The notes: generated by a model not told the origin, from the letters alone. Shown: positions 1-12,990, counted from the stretch's first letter. The stretch: DNA of 64,000 bases from Shinisaurus crocodilurus (GCA_021292165.1 CM037876.1:108648324-108712323), one strand, 5' to 3'. Numbers and translations are program-made.

Positions 1-760
1 TTTTGTTTTCTTCACTTAGGCAAGACTTCCATTTTCTGAAGGAATCCTTCTTATCTCTAATGGCTTCCTTGACACTGCCCGTTAACCATGCTGGCGACCT
101 CTTGGACTTGGTGCTACCTTTCCTATCTGAGCTTCTATTATTATGATTTTAAGTAATCTTCAAGCATTATGAAGTGATTTAAGCCTCCTGACTTCCCCTT
201 TCAACTTCCTTTTTACCAGTTCCCTCATTTTAGAGAAGTTTTCTCTTTTGAAGTCAAATGTGACTATGTTGGACTTCTTAGGCAATTTTCCATATATATA
301 TATATATATATATAATCTGATAGCACTGTGATCACTGTTTCCAATTGGTTCAACAACATTTACATCTCGTACTAGGTCCTGGCAACACCATTTAGGATTA
401 AATCCAGGATTGCCTCTCCTCTGGTTGGTTCCATGACCAGCCATTCTAGGGCACAGTTGTTTAGGACCTAGAGAAATTTAACCTCTTAGGCACGACTGGA
501 ACATGTATTTATCCAGTCAATGTGGTGCTGATTGATGTCAGCCATTATTACAACACTTCCTCATTTGGAGGCCTCCCTGATTTCGTCTTCCATCTTAAGA
601 TCACCCTGAGCATTCTGGTCTGGGGGAAGACAGCATGTTCCTAGTACTAAGTTAGTTTTGGAGCAAGGTATTGTCACCCACAGTGCTTCTGTGGAAGAGT
701 CTGCCCCTTTTAGGTTTTCAAGTCTGCTGGACACTATGCCCTCTTTGACTTGCAAACAAC
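1..760 (-). mobile_element. CR1 LINE fragment, endonuclease region
   Basis: Read on the minus strand, this stretch carries broken pieces of a CR1-type endonuclease: CCLPPDQNAQGDLKMEDEI, then LVRDVNVVEPIGNSDHSAI, then a basic segment KRENFSKMRELVKRKLKGE. The GNSDHSAI block matches the SDH motif near the end of the apurinic endonuclease domain. An (AT)n tract at about 293-315 interrupts the frame. The same family occurs on the plus strand at 33545-34640. It lies in the HTT intron that leaves the window. Confidence 0.75.
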
Positions 761-836
761 ACCTGTACGTATTCAGAAAGAGATTCAAGTTAAAATTACC
801 AAAGACAAGCAGGAAGAACACAAACTTCTGAAATAC

Positions 837-991
837 CTTGTATCTAGAGCTTTTAAAACTTTGTTTCGAGGTTGCTGTTCCAAGCAGCTAACAGCTGGAT
901 TGCCTGCAAGTGGTATCGTCATTGCACTCAACACCAACGATGTAATGGCTTGAACAGCTAAAACATTGATTTGGGTCCTCTCCGTGTCTTC
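837..991 (-). CDS. HTT: HTT coding exon 10 of the window (last before left edge)
   Basis: The exon is 155 bp: 51 codons plus two bases, with [33 protein letters not shown] and KALDT. It matches huntingtin [19 protein letters not shown]...KALDTR. The acceptor is TTTTTTCAG and the donor GTATTT. The intron sequence just upstream of the acceptor is tandemly duplicated (995-1050). The gene continues off the left edge, because the last codon is split. Confidence 0.97.
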
Positions 992-994
992 CTG

Positions 995-1050
995 AAAAAA
1001 TTAACCATAAACCCAAAGTTACGTTAAAAAATTAACCATAAACCCAAAGT
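995..1050. repeat. Tandem 25-bp duplication at an HTT splice acceptor
   Basis: A 25-bp unit at 995-1019 is repeated exactly at 1026-1050, with a 31-bp period. On the minus strand this duplicates the T-rich stretch directly before the CAG acceptor of the exon at 991. Confidence 0.9.
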
Positions 1051-1144
1051 ATCATCATCATTCTACAATAAGAAAGCCAAAAGTCACAAAGAACCACAGC
1101 TTCATGCCTGGCTAGACAGAATTACATAGCTCTAATTTCCAGCT

Positions 1145-2215
1145 AAATAAAATAATAATAATACTGTAAATTTTATTTCATACCCGCCTCTCCGTCTAGA
1201 TCGAGGCGGGGAACAACAAAAATATAAAATACACAATACATACTATTAAAACATCTTAAAACATATTAAAAACATCATTAAAAACATCATTAAAACATCT
1301 TAAAGGCAACCTAAAATTCCGCCAGATAGGCCTGCCGGAAGAGATCAGCCTTTATGGCTTTTTTAAATTCCAAAAGACTGGTGAGCTGACGAATCTCCTC
1401 CGGCAGGCCATTCCATAATCTGGGAGCAGCAGAAGAAAAGGTCCTCTGGGTAGTACCCGTCAGCCTAGTTTTGGCTGACTGAAGTAAATTCTTCCCAGAG
1501 GACCTGAGTGTGCGGGGTGGATTGTATGGGAGAAGGCGATCCCGTAGGTAGCCTGGACCCAAACCATGTAGGGCTTTAAAGGTAATAACCAACACTTTAT
1601 ACTTCGCCCGGAAACTGATTGGCAGCCAGTGGAGTGCTTTTAAAACTGGTGTGATGTGAGCACCCCTAGGTGTACCAGTAACCAGTCTGGCTGCCATATT
1701 TTGCACTAGTTGAAGTTTCCGACTAGGTACAAAGGTAGCTCTATGTACAGCGCATTGCAGAAGTCGAGCCTCGAAGTTACCAGCGCGTGCACTACTGTCT
1801 TTAGGTCCTCCGACTCTAGGAAGGGGCGCAGCTGGCGTATCAGCCGAAGCTGATAATAGGCGCTCCTAGCCGTCGCATCTATCTGAGATGTCATTTGGAG
1901 CGACGGATCTAGAAGCACCCACAAGCTGCGAACACAGTCTTTCAGGGGGAGTGTAACCCCATCCAGAACTGGATGACATACCTCCAAACCCAGATTGTGG
2001 CCTTTGATAGCAAGCACCTCCGTCTTGTCTGGATTCAGTTTCAGTTTATTTTTCCTCATCCAGCCCATTACTGCCTCCAGGCGTTCATTCAGAGGAGACA
2101 CACTGTCCTTAGCTGACGCTGTTGCCGAAGGCATAGAGAAATATATTTGGGTGTCATCAGCATACTGATAGCACCCCGCCCCATGCCGCCGGATGATCTC
2201 TCCCAGCAGTAAAGA
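1145..2215 (-). mobile_element. L2-type LINE, 5'-truncated 3' half
   Basis: The minus strand encodes the C-terminal part of an L2/CR1-clade reverse transcriptase: YADDTQ near 2160, LKLNPDKTEVL, VVHALVTSRLDFCNALY, then LHWLPI, GLGPGYL and RLWNGLPEEIR. A frame break lies near 1706. The 3' end is an AT-rich tail with AATA units at about 1146-1165. Upstream coding sequence is missing beyond about 2215, so the copy is 5'-truncated and dead. Related copies occur at 11310, 36641 and 39868. Confidence 0.85.
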
Positions 2216-2321
2216 GCAAAGAAGTGTAAAATCCTAACTTCATAAAATTATTCCCATATGTTCTGCTCCTCTTTGAAAATGTTTCTTCTATATTCAGACC
2301 CCTTAATTTCAGTAGGAATTT

Positions 2322-2697
2322 ATTTATTTATTTTATTAATTTGAAGTATTTTTATGTTGCTCCTCAGCCAAAAAGGCTCCCAGAGCAGCTTACATATAAT
2401 CAATTAAACAAGACAATCCCTGCCTGCAGTTTTACAATCTAAAAAGACATGACACACAAAGAAAAAGGAATGGGGGGGGGGAGGGGGAAGAGGGAAAAAA
2501 TAATTCTTTAGCAGGCTTGGTGGAATGGCCCTGATCTCTCTCTCTCTCTCTCTCTCGTCTCCCTCAGCTCAGCTTGCTGGAATGGCTGCTGGTAGTGACA
2601 GTTAAGGGAGGAGAAGCCTTCATATAGGAGGTCTTCAGCAGGGCTGGTAGACTGGCCCTGCTCTCCCTCTCATCTCCCTCAACTCAGCCTGCTGGAA
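2322..2697 (-). repeat. Interspersed repeat with LINE/SINE-like 3' tail
   Basis: On the minus strand this ends in GAGCCTTTTTGGCTGAGGAG followed by an (AAAT)n-like tail. The same repeat is found on the plus strand at about 15357-15705, including the body with repeated CCAGCCCTGC-type segments. The copy here contains a G run (2471-2486) and a CT microsatellite (2537-2563). The family is not assigned. Confidence 0.65.
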
Positions 2698-2747
2698 TAT
2701 GGGATGCAAGTGGAAACTCATGAAAAAAATGCATGGGTTATGTGGTG

Positions 2748-2778
2748 CAAGTTGTGTGTGTGTGTGTGTGTGGGGGGG
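2748..2778. repeat. (TG)n microsatellite followed by G run
   Basis: A simple TG dinucleotide repeat runs into seven G residues. It lies in an HTT intron. Confidence 0.9.
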
Positions 2779-2870
2779 ATTTCAGCCTACCTCCAGCACT
2801 ATCTGGCTGAGGGCTCATGTCTATGTGCTGCTATCTATTGCCAACATTCCATGAAGGCAGTGTGCAGTGT

Positions 2871-3032
2871 GCAGGCTCACGCTGGCTCAGCTTGTCTGAG
2901 TGTGGAAAGCTAAGCAGGGTCAGGCCTGGTTATTACTTGGATGGGAGACCCCTCCTCTAGTTTCCTGCATTGAGCAGGGGGTTGGACTCGATAGCCTTGT
3001 AGGCTCCTTCCAACTCTATGAAATCTAAATCT
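2871..3032 (+). mobile_element. 5S-rRNA-derived SINE, copy 1
   Basis: The head contains AAGCTAAGCAGGGTCAGGCC and TTACTTGGATGGGAGACC, which is the internal control region of 5S rRNA with two substitutions. The tail, GGGTTGGACTCGATAGCC to TTCCAACTCTATGA, is of CR1 3'-end type. The combination indicates a pol III-transcribed SINE mobilised by a CR1 LINE (inference). Other copies: 10376, 48843, 49748, 55527 and a partial copy at 55853. Confidence 0.9.
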
Positions 3033-3375
3033 AGTCTCTGCCAATTTTCAAGGGTTGGGGCAAGAAGTGGGAAGGTCCATTCTGATCCTAGATACTTTTT
3101 TTTTTTGGCAAAGGTAGGGAGTCTCTGCATTTGACAGAGACCCTTACCTATCCTGTTCTCTCCCCATTTCTGCTCCAAGACTTTCTGCATGCTCAACCCG
3201 TTTACTAATGGAGAGAATGAGTAATTAGAAAAACAAGGGCTCTGAAATGATATATTAATTCATATTAAAGCTATGTAGTGGGAAATTATATTCATAGTAA
3301 TAACTGAAGTTACATATCAGATAATTAAGAGATGTAGGCGGTTTATAAATAACTGTAAGGAAATTAATACCTTAC
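3033..3375. other. Intron sequence, no feature recognised
   Basis: AT-rich HTT intron between a SINE and an exon. I see no coding block or recognised repeat. Confidence 0.5.
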
Positions 3376-3476
3376 CTCTTTCTGATTTTCCTCTTGATCC
3401 ATTACAATTGGCTGTGTAACAAGAACACCAAGAAGAGTAGCCCAAGTCTCTTCAAACTGCATGCGGCTTGTCCACC
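3376..3476 (-). CDS. HTT: HTT coding exon 9 of the window
   Basis: The exon is 101 bp: two bases finishing glycine, then 33 codons, [18 protein letters not shown] and [11 protein letters not shown]. It matches huntingtin [18 protein letters not shown] almost residue for residue. The acceptor is GCCCCTAG and the donor GTAAGG. It ends in phase 0. Confidence 0.97.
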
Positions 3477-4900
3477 CTAGGGGCAGAATCATACCATTGA
3501 CATTTGAATCAGCAAAATGTAGAGTTACCTGTATTTTTTCGAATACTTTTTAGAAATCTCTGCAACCTAAGAATGTCTATCTGTGTGGGGCAGGGGAGAA
3601 ATAGAAGGACTGCAATTTATCAGTAAAGCCCATTTATATATACAGTTTAGCTACAAAACTTGCATTCTATAAATATAGATGTATGTTCTGGCTAGTACTA
3701 GGAGCATCCCTTCCTTCAAACTATAGTCTGATTCAAGAATGTGAAGAACCAATCAATCTCCTACACCCCAACACTCCATCTTGTATGTAGCTTTGAGTTG
3801 CTTTGTGCTGGAATGCTGGCTGTACCAAATGGTATGAAATGTATACCAAATTTTAGTATCCTACGAAGTGTGTGAATAACTTGGCCAATTTAGGGGTATA
3901 CTTTCAATCTCCTGTTTTGAGCAAGAAATGTATACAAGTGCCCAATTTTTTATGTTTTTCTAGTAGTCAGAGTAAATAGTCTGATTATCTGCATACCAAA
4001 TTCCAGGGTTCATGGGAAGAACCCTAACTATTTTGATACCCACATTAGTGATTCTGTTAGACCTGAGAGTCTTGCATATAACATCCTGTCCTACTCCAAG
4101 GGTAGTTTACCCAAATATTTACAGTTTCACATACCTAAGAAAGAACAAAAAGATACTTGTTCCCATAGGTTTCATAAACTGAAAAAAATGAGAATTTTGA
4201 ATCTAGATTGAAAAGATGGGAAAGTTTGTGCAGCAAATTTATGTGCATGAATAAAGCCCCTAAAAGAGCACTGACAAAACTGAGCTATCCTTGGATGGAA
4301 GGATAACTCAATTTTGTCCTTTTGCAGCACTTTGGGCATCATTGTCGGGCCTTCCATCTCCTCAGTTCCTGGGCTTTTTAAAGAGGAATTATTTTTAGCT
4401 GCAGAGCTCACAGAAACTCTCCTGTCTAGGCTTCCTGGGGTTCCAGAAAGCATAGCCTGTTCTCCTTGCTTCTCAAATCCTAATTTTGTTCAATTATTGT
4501 GTTAGAGCAAGTTATAATTTGCATCGGGGGATCGGAGCATCAAGTTAAACTGTCATATCAGCATATGATGACATCATTGCCCCCCTACTACTTTCAAGAT
4601 TAATGACAGAGCATGGTTGTCTACCTGACATCTGCACAAGGAACATCCCTCTAGTAAAACTAGTCTACAAATATATCATAACATGCCCTGTAATTAACCC
4701 CACTGCTTACCTGCTTTGGCTACCCTCCACTATGAGAATCCAGTAGGTGTTTTATTGGTCTCTTCTTGTTACAGCCACACTAGATACAGACCTTGACAGC
4801 CATCAGCTTCCACCTCCCACCAGTAATAGTCAAAAGGAAGGAAGAGTAGGAAGTGGCCCAAATCCTGAACTTTCAGCTGCTTACAGTACCTCATAGATTG
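3477..4900. other. Intron sequence, no feature recognised
   Basis: HTT intron sequence. Phrases around 3830-3860 and 4000 (ATACCAAATTT) resemble 8305-8320, which suggests a shared old repeat, but the match is too short to classify. Confidence 0.4.
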
Positions 4901-6110
4901 GAGGGGCTACCAGGCTAAAGATTGCTCTTGGGAGGCTGCTGTCAATGTTCATACCCAGGCCTTAGTACAGCAGGTTCATTACCGCTATCTGAGTAAGCAA
5001 GGCATGATGGATGGGGGTCATGGAGGGTTTGCCTTGTCCCTTTAAGGCTTTCCCCCCTAATGAGATGACTCCTGAGGAAAGGCAACATGGCCACTGACAC
5101 ATCTTTAACATAACTGGTCCAGAAAATGAGTACATTTTGTTTAAAAGCATATTTTGTGGCAGTGGACCATTTTGTTCCTAGCTGGACTTTCTGACTCTGT
5201 TGAGAATACTCTATTGAGGGACTCGGGGAAGGGCACAACAAGCAGTTTAGTGGGAGCTTAAGGAAACACAACATGTGCCCCCTGGGAAGCTGGTCAGACA
5301 TCTTTTGCTCCTCTGGTTTTTTCATCTGAGAGGTGTAGCATCTTCACTACCTTAGAAAGGAATTTGGAAAATATCTAAGCTGAGAACTACGCAGGCTTTC
5401 CCCTGGGAAGTCCACCTCTTTCCTTCTAAGAGAAGAGGTAGAAACTCTGAATGGACCAGGTAAGAAGCTTTCCCCAGAGTCCCCTGCCTTGTTCCCCTGG
5501 AACCCTGTCAGAACTGTCAGAGGAACAGATGGGCATGAACACCCTCTTAGGTTGCCATGGCTCTAGTCTGGGGGCTGAAGGAGCATACCAAGGAGCACGT
5601 GAAGTGGATGGCAACTATCATCAAAATAACTGCTACAGGAATAACTGCTAGGTGACCTGGATCTGGAATAGCTGCTAAAGGAGGATCTATGGTATCTCCT
5701 GTGGTGTTTGTGCTTAGAGAGGCCACAAGAATGGCTCTTGTGTCTCTGCTTTTAGCAGTTTTTATGAGATCTTCTGTGTGAATGGGATCGGGACCTACTT
5801 GCCCTGGAGCACTGAATGGTGGAAAACCATGTTCTTCCTGTCCTTTGCCACTAGGGACTTCCTTCAAGGTAGAAACTTTGTCCCTGATTGTTAGTCATTT
5901 TGATCAGGTGGGGGAAGATAGAGGAACCTCCCTGATCTCTTACATCTTTGTTGTCTTGCATCAGGCCATCAGCTGGATCAGCCTCACACTGCTGGAGCTG
6001 GGCAGTATCCAAATCAATGATATCCAAATCAGTATCCAAATCAATGTTCTTCTAGTTAGTTTATGTTCACCTACATCTGTGTGGATGCTGCCCTTAGTTC
6101 AAACTCTATG
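4900..6110 (-). pseudogene. Possible DIRS-type Gag relic
   Basis: On the minus strand around 5720-5590, a shifted frame reads a basic, Ser/Arg/Tyr-rich stretch (HRRYHRSSFSSYSRSRS) resembling the SR-rich N-terminal half of Gag in the intact DIRS element at 22866-21997. Stops and frameshifts are frequent. The block 5330-4940 follows in the expected order but shows no motif I can match. This could instead be an unrelated low-complexity coding relic. It lies within an HTT intron. Confidence 0.35.
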
Positions 6111-7200
6111 TATCTGATCCAGAGGAAAGGGCATAACAGAGAAAAAACTGGGAGCACCCCACCCCCTTATTTTCCTATATCCAATCTTCTATACTGTTTT
6201 ATTTATTTTTATTTTGTTTTAATTTAAAAAATTGGAATAACTGATTGACTATAAAAATCCTCCCCATCCCTTCCCTGGCACTATCTAGTCTGAAGAAAAA
6301 GGTGCTGCTGAGGTGTGAGCAAGGATGGCAGAGGAATTGATTTGTGTGCCAGGCTCAGACAGAAAGAGAATGCAAAGAAAGTATATGGGAGGAGGGACAA
6401 GTAGAGGGTGAAATCAATGGCTTCCGATTCTGCCCTCCGCCCGCTGCTATCAAGCCAACCCAGAGGAAAAAAAGGGATCATTGATGTGGCCAATGCTGCA
6501 TTCTGACAAAGCACAGTCTGGCCTCAAGGCTAGCTGCAGCAAAACCACTGATGGGTCTGAACCTGCCTTAAAGGAAAGGATGCAGGGCTGCTTATGCAGT
6601 CATTAAAATAATCCAGGCCTGGTCCTGTGGGGAAGGCCTGTTGTGGAGCCACCTATATGACTGAAGTTGCTGTCCCATCCCCCACTCCAGAGGATGGCCC
6701 TTTGCTTCAAGGGCAGAGACTCTTTTGCCAATGTTGCCCAGAGCAAGTAGTAAGGGCTGCTTGGTAATTCAAATAGCACCCCCCTGTGGGCGGTGGAGCC
6801 CTATGATGTGAAGCCCCCGCTTCTCCCTTCAAATGTCCATGCCCAACTTAGACATGTCAGATGGGGAGGGACAGAAAAATGAAGGAGGCAAAAGGAAAGA
6901 AACCAATTCAATCTATTTGCTGCAAGGCAGGGCAGTTCTGAGGGAGTTGGGACCTGCCCAAGGAGAAACTTATTCAGCAGCTGGCCTTGCCTCCATATTA
7001 TAAAAATACGGTAATGTGTGTGAACTGGAGTGGAGTGTATCATAGGAGAAAGCATTATGCCAGTGAATCGAAGACAAATACATTCCCAGCTCCAAAACTT
7101 CATTATATATTCAATTATTTTTTAAAAAACAACCCTGCTGTTTAAGACCAGAATTAAGTTAAGTTAAGACCAGAATTAAAGCTATCTCTTGCTGGCTCAA
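6111..7200. other. Intron sequence, no feature recognised
   Basis: HTT intron. It has a T-rich stretch near 6190-6235 and otherwise unique-looking sequence. Confidence 0.4.
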
Positions 7201-7214
7201 GCTGCACAAAGCCA

Positions 7215-7560
7215 GGAAACTGGAAGCTAAGGCTGATGCCTTAACAGATGTACCCTATGATCAGTGATGGCCCTTCTATTATTCCCAACTCAAGGATGGA
7301 AAGCGGAATATTGGTGGTCAGTATAAGAGGTTTAAAGATGTTCTTAAGGCTACAGGACCATCTTCCATCTGGTAACCTATGTCCTCACTGTGGGAAGCTG
7401 TGTGGATCTAGAATTGGCCTCCACAGTCACTTACGGACCCATCGCTAGAGTATGCAATTTTTCAGAATTTCCTCTTTTTATAATTTTCTTTTTGTAATTT
7501 TATCCTGGAAGACAATCTTACTCGGTCACGAGTGATCGTCTACAACTACTATTAATATTA
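7215..7560 (+). mobile_element. LINE 3' fragment ending in a zinc-finger-like motif
   Basis: The plus strand reads GGQYKRFKDVLKA and then, after a frame change, CPHCGKLCGSRIGLHSHLRT followed by His-Arg and a stop near 7448. A C2H2-like finger with the RIGL-SH-RTH pattern is a known C-terminal tail of some vertebrate LINE pol proteins. After the stop comes GAAGACAATCTTACTCGGT, also typical of that tail. Only the last part of the element remains. The clade is not assigned. Confidence 0.6.
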
Positions 7561-9240
7561 ACTTTTCATTTACAGAGTCTGTTTCATGCACTTCACCACA
7601 GATCCTTACAAGAGTTAGCACTGGCAAAATATTGATACAATAGCCCTGCGGTATTTCCAACTTATGTAGTTATTCAGAAACACACACACACAAGCTGGGT
7701 ACATGTGTATAAATTAATAGATATGTCCTTCTCTGATCAGAAAGTTTTACGTTTGAGTAAGCCTGCACAGGATTCCAACATACCCTTTTCCTTCCCTTCC
7801 AATCTCCTCTCTATCAGTGATCTGTGTGTCAGGTGGAGTGCTTCCCTCAGCCTTCAAAGTACCTCACTCTTACAACAGTTCACAGTTTCCTGCTACCCCT
7901 GCCCCACTGTCAGAATGCTTACAGGAACACTGGAATTCATCTCAAAACCTTGGAATACTGGTGGCATTCTAGCTTCAGAGTGAAACTGAGCATATCTGAC
8001 ATAATGCGGCCAGAAGTTGTTGCCATAGGTTTCCATGGGGCAGAAAAGCCTTGATAACTTTTGAACTGCTGCTTAGAATTTCACAAAACCAATGAAAGGC
8101 ACATCTCTTCAATAAACCTGAACAACGTATTTCAGCAGTTTTTACCAAAATATGAAAGAAATATGATATGCCAAGCCACAGCTTAGAGTAAAAACTACAA
8201 ATATGTAAATTTTCAGCACTATTTAACTTGCTGTACTTGTGGCAATTTTCGTCGGATCACTTTGAAATATTTCAGAATAGACCTCTCATTGGGTAGATCA
8301 TGGATACCAAATTTCATGTTATTACCTAAACAGATTTAATTTTTATAAGCAGTAGAATTTTGAAGCTTATAATGGCGGCACTTTGTGTGTGTGTGTGTGT
8401 GTGTGTGTGTAACTCAACTAAAGGGGCATGAGGAAAAACAAGAGGAAAACTGCCTTGATCTTTATGTCTGCTCCTCTGTCTACACTAGCTGACCCAGGAT
8501 ACTTTTGTCCACAAATATTAAGCAAAGTCAAGTGAATATACACTTCTCCCCTTTCTTCAGCTGTTCTGAACAACTTCGTATTATGAAAATAATCAGTGCC
8601 CTGACCCAGCTGCTTCATTTACAGAACAGAAGACTTGCTTGCCAGGCAAAATGTTGAACCCACAGCAAGTGGAGGATTGAATGGAATGGATGCACTATGT
8701 ATGGGTGAATTTAATTATTAGAAGCTCAGAGCAGCTAACATTTTATTTTAACATCTTTCTAGATTGCTGTACTCAAGGCCATAGAAATAACAACATAATA
8801 TAAAACAAAAATCACACCCTATAACCATTAAATCCACTGAAAGTAAGTCATAATGAAAGTTAAAATAAATAAATAAATAAATATCATGAGATAATATCAA
8901 CTAAAATAACAAATAATAACTAATCAAAATCATTCCCAACAAGTACAATAAATTAATAACAGCAAACATACAATATATAAAATGCCACAGATCACACATC
9001 TGGTTCCCGGGCAATCTCCTATCCAGGCAGCTTACAGAGCCAAAGCTATTTAGCTTCTGCAGTACAGCTGCATCATGTACCTTCAGACCTGACGTTGGAT
9101 CTACGTAGGTGAGTGGTGCGTGTGTGCACGCCTGTATATATGCTTGTGTGAGAGAGAAAACACTTGAGAGACAGAGAACACTGAAAAGGGGATGGTCAAA
9201 GGAGTCCCTTCCACTGTAATTGTCTGCAGGCTCCCTGAAC
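7561..9240. other. Intron sequence with microsatellites
   Basis: HTT intron. Simple repeats: (CA)n at 7680-7691, (GT)n at 8385-8411, (AAAT)n at 8861-8882. The A-rich, partly SINE-like stretch at 8720-9060 could not be classified. Confidence 0.4.
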
Positions 9241-9260
9241 AACAACCATTGCCAACTTTC

Positions 9261-9333
9261 AAAATTTACCTTGAAATTCCAGTGACTAAGAAAATCACCC
9301 CACTTAATTACCTAGAATTTCAAGGTAAATTTT
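9261..9333. repeat. Perfect 19-bp inverted repeat
   Basis: Arms at 9261-9279 and 9315-9333 are perfect reverse complements (AAAATTTACCTTGAAATTC) around a 35-nt loop. It could be a remnant of a small foldback DNA element. Confidence 0.75.
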
Positions 9334-10220
<887 letters not shown>

Positions 10221-10375
10221 TTACATTACACAGAGATAGAAAAATGTTAAGTATCGTGTTGATGGGAGCCTGTGCTTTCCTTGCTATTCCAACTTTTTGC
10301 TTGACATATGATATCAGAACATTGGTCACTTACCATGAAGGTACCTTCCAGTTTGGTGTGATGGGGGCATTGAAT

Positions 10376-10550
10376 ACAGGCCTGTGGCTTATGCTGGCTC
10401 AGCTTGTCTGAGTGTGGAAAGCTAAGCAGGGTCAGGCCTGGTTATTACTTGGATGGGAGACCCCTCCTCTAGTTGCCTGCATTGAGCAGGGGGTTGGACT
10501 CGATAGCCTTGTGGGCTCCTTCCAACTCTATGATCTATGAAATCTATGAA
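10376..10550 (+). mobile_element. 5S-rRNA-derived SINE, copy 2
   Basis: A full-length copy beginning ACAGGCCTGTGG. The 5S internal promoter block AAGCTAAGCAGGGT is intact, and the CR1-like tail ends in three TCTATGA units. It inserted about 160 bp upstream (transcript sense) of an HTT exon, in antisense orientation. Confidence 0.92.
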
Positions 10551-10689
10551 CAATGGATTAACTCCCCCTATTGCCCAATAAAGGCAGGGATTACACATCG
10601 AAAGATCCTTACATTACGTTCAGTACCCTCTGATTCTTCCCCCAGTTTTGTCCTGTGGCCAAACTTGAGACAGAAAGTGATCTGAAGAG

Positions 10690-11309
10690 CTCAGAAGGTA
10701 TATAGAGGGAGAAAAGTTGGAATGTGACTCAGCCACCTGCAATAGTGTGCTTTGGATGCTTCCATCACACTGAACCAGAAAGAACCTTCCTGATAAGTGA
10801 CGAATGTTCTCCTCTCAGTTTGGGGTGAGGAGGCATCCAAGAATGCGATGTGCACTAGCTAACCTAATTACTATGATGGAATGATGGCTGAGTATAAGAG
10901 GGAGGAAGTATGTGCTGAAGCACTCATTACTGAAAAACAACTTCTGCAGAGGCAAAGGTGCCTTGTAATTCCTGGTGAATGTGAGACACATTGGCGGAGA
11001 AAGTTGCTGAGGTGGCTGCCACTTGACAGAATGTGCTACCACATGCACAGCCCTGGGTAGGTGTACAAATGCAGCTCCTAAGCCACCTAGCTATGGTGCT
11101 GCTAGAGGACTTTTTCCTGAGCGGAATGTAAAGATACAAATCCTGTAACAGTATGTCTGAGATCTACAGTGTGGTGAACGTAAATCTTGAGAACTCTGTG
11201 CACATATAATTTATGCCATACCCTCTCAGAGGGATGAGGCGGCTTGGGGCAGAAGGATGGGAACTGGTCAGTGTGCAGGATTACAGTGTCCTTTTGGAAC
11301 ATAAAAAAA
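10690..11309 (-). pseudogene. Possible DIRS tyrosine-recombinase relic
   Basis: On the minus strand near 11025-10930 a degenerate reading (VAATSATFSANVSH) resembles the AATWSSPSTFIRHY block of the DIRS recombinase at 18100-18837. The resemblance is weak, no catalytic triad is visible, and an L2 element interrupts the region at about 11310. Treat it as tentative. Confidence 0.25.
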
Positions 11310-12990
11310 TAGCCCATGATAGCAACAGCACTCTTGAATGAAACTGATGATCTAGACCCATTTCAATCAGGCTTCAGGCCTGGTTTTGTAATGGAAACTG
11401 TCTTGGTCACCCTGTGGGATGACCTTTGCCAAGAGCGGGACAGGGGGAGTGCAATTCTGCAGATTCTCTTGGACCTCTCAGTGGCTTTCAATACCATCAA
11501 TCATGGTATCCTTCTGGATAGGCTGTCTGGGTTGGGAGTTGGAGGCACTGCATTGTCATAGTTCCACTCCTACCTGGATGGCTGATTCCAGAAGGTGGTG
11601 CTGGGGGATTATTGCTCTCTGCCTTGGAAATTATGCAATGGGTTTCCACAGGGCTCTATTCTATCCCCCATGCTGTTCAACATCTACATGAAACCGCTGG
11701 AGGAGGTTATCTGGAGGTGTGGGCTGAGATGTCATCAATATGCAGATGACACCTAGCTCTCTCTCTCCTTCTCATCAAATCATGGTGAGGCAGTTGCTGT
11801 TCTGAATCAGTGCCTGGGCACAGTAATGGACTGGATGACGGCCAATAAACTGAGACTCAATCCAAACAAGACAGAGGTACTGTTGGTGGGTGGTTTGTCT
11901 GCCTGGCTAAGTAATGTTCAACCTGTTCTGGAGTGGGGGGCTGCACTCCCCCTAAAGGATCAGGTTTGTAGTTTGGGGCTACTCTTGGATCCAGCATTGT
12001 CACTAGAGGCACATATGGACATGGTGGCATGGAGCACCTTATATCCGCTTAGGCTGATATACCAACTACATCCTTATCTGGCCTAGCTACAGTTATCCAT
12101 GCTCTGGTAACCTCTCGCCTGGATCACTGCAATGCATTATACATGGGGCTGCCTTTGAAAATGGTCCAGAAACTTCAGCTAGTCCAAAATAGGGCAGTGA
12201 AAATGTTAATGGGGACTGGCCAACATGATCATATTGTGCCAGTACAAAGGGTTTCCATCTGCACTGATTCAAAGTGCTGGTATTAACATTCAAAGCCCTA
12301 AATGGCTTGGGGCAAGGTTACCTGAAGGATCATCCCATATACACCTGCCTGGACCTTAAGAATGTCTTTGGTGGGCCTTTGCCAGAAGCCCCTACCAAAG
12401 GAAGTGAGGTGGATGGCTACTAAGAAGATGGCTTTTTCTGTTGTGGCACCCCTGTTGTGGAATGAGTTTCCCAGGGAGGCTCGCCCTGGTGCCTACGCTG
12501 TGCTCTTTTTGCTGCAAGGCGAAGACATTCTTATTTTCCAAGGCATTTTAGTCTTTCAGTTTCTGTTGTTCTAGATCTGTTACTGTATTTTAAATATTTG
12601 CACTGCTGCTAGTTTTTATTTTGGCTTTTATTTTTATTTTATACTGTAGTTTAAACTGTTAAATTTATTTATTTATTTAATGCATTTTTATACTGTCCAA
12701 TAGCCGAAGCTCTCTGGGAGGTTTACAACAGTTAAAATAATAAAATACAATATAATATAAATATAAAATTTAAAACCACAGATTAAAAACAAATAGCAAA
12801 GCTAGCAGCAACTGTTCAAATTACAATAACAGAGTTAAAAAATACAAGATTAAAATGATTAAGATGATTAAAATACAATTAAAATTGTATTTTATCATGT
12901 TGCATTTAATGGTTTTAATTGTTCTGGACTGCCCAGAGGTCTTCGGCTATTGGGCAGTATAGAAATGTAATAAATAAATAAACAAACTGT
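11310..12990 (+). mobile_element. L2-type LINE, 5'-truncated
   Basis: The copy starts inside the reverse transcriptase: [31 protein letters not shown], a QYADDT block near 11735 with a stop close by, LRLNPNKTEVLLVG, then decayed ALNGLGQGYL and LLWNEFP blocks. Several frameshifts break it. The 3' tail GGTCTTCGGCTATTGGGCAG ends in (AATA)n at about 12968-12985. A second, inverted L2 tail interrupts the 3' UTR at about 12655-12880. Confidence 0.88.
12655..12880 (-). repeat. Inverted L2 tail nested in an L2 3' UTR
   Basis: From a (TTTA)n run at 12662 the sequence reads, on the minus strand, an L2 end (AGAGCTTCGGCTATTGGACA followed by AAATAAATAAATAAA). This is opposite to the surrounding element, whose own tail resumes after about 12890. 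Either a second insertion or an inversion would explain it. Confidence 0.6.

Noticed and set aside
2881..2955. Apparent 5S rRNA gene fragments
   Set aside because: Each block is fused to a CR1-like tail and recurs in the same composite form at several sites, so it is a SINE and not a 5S rRNA gene.
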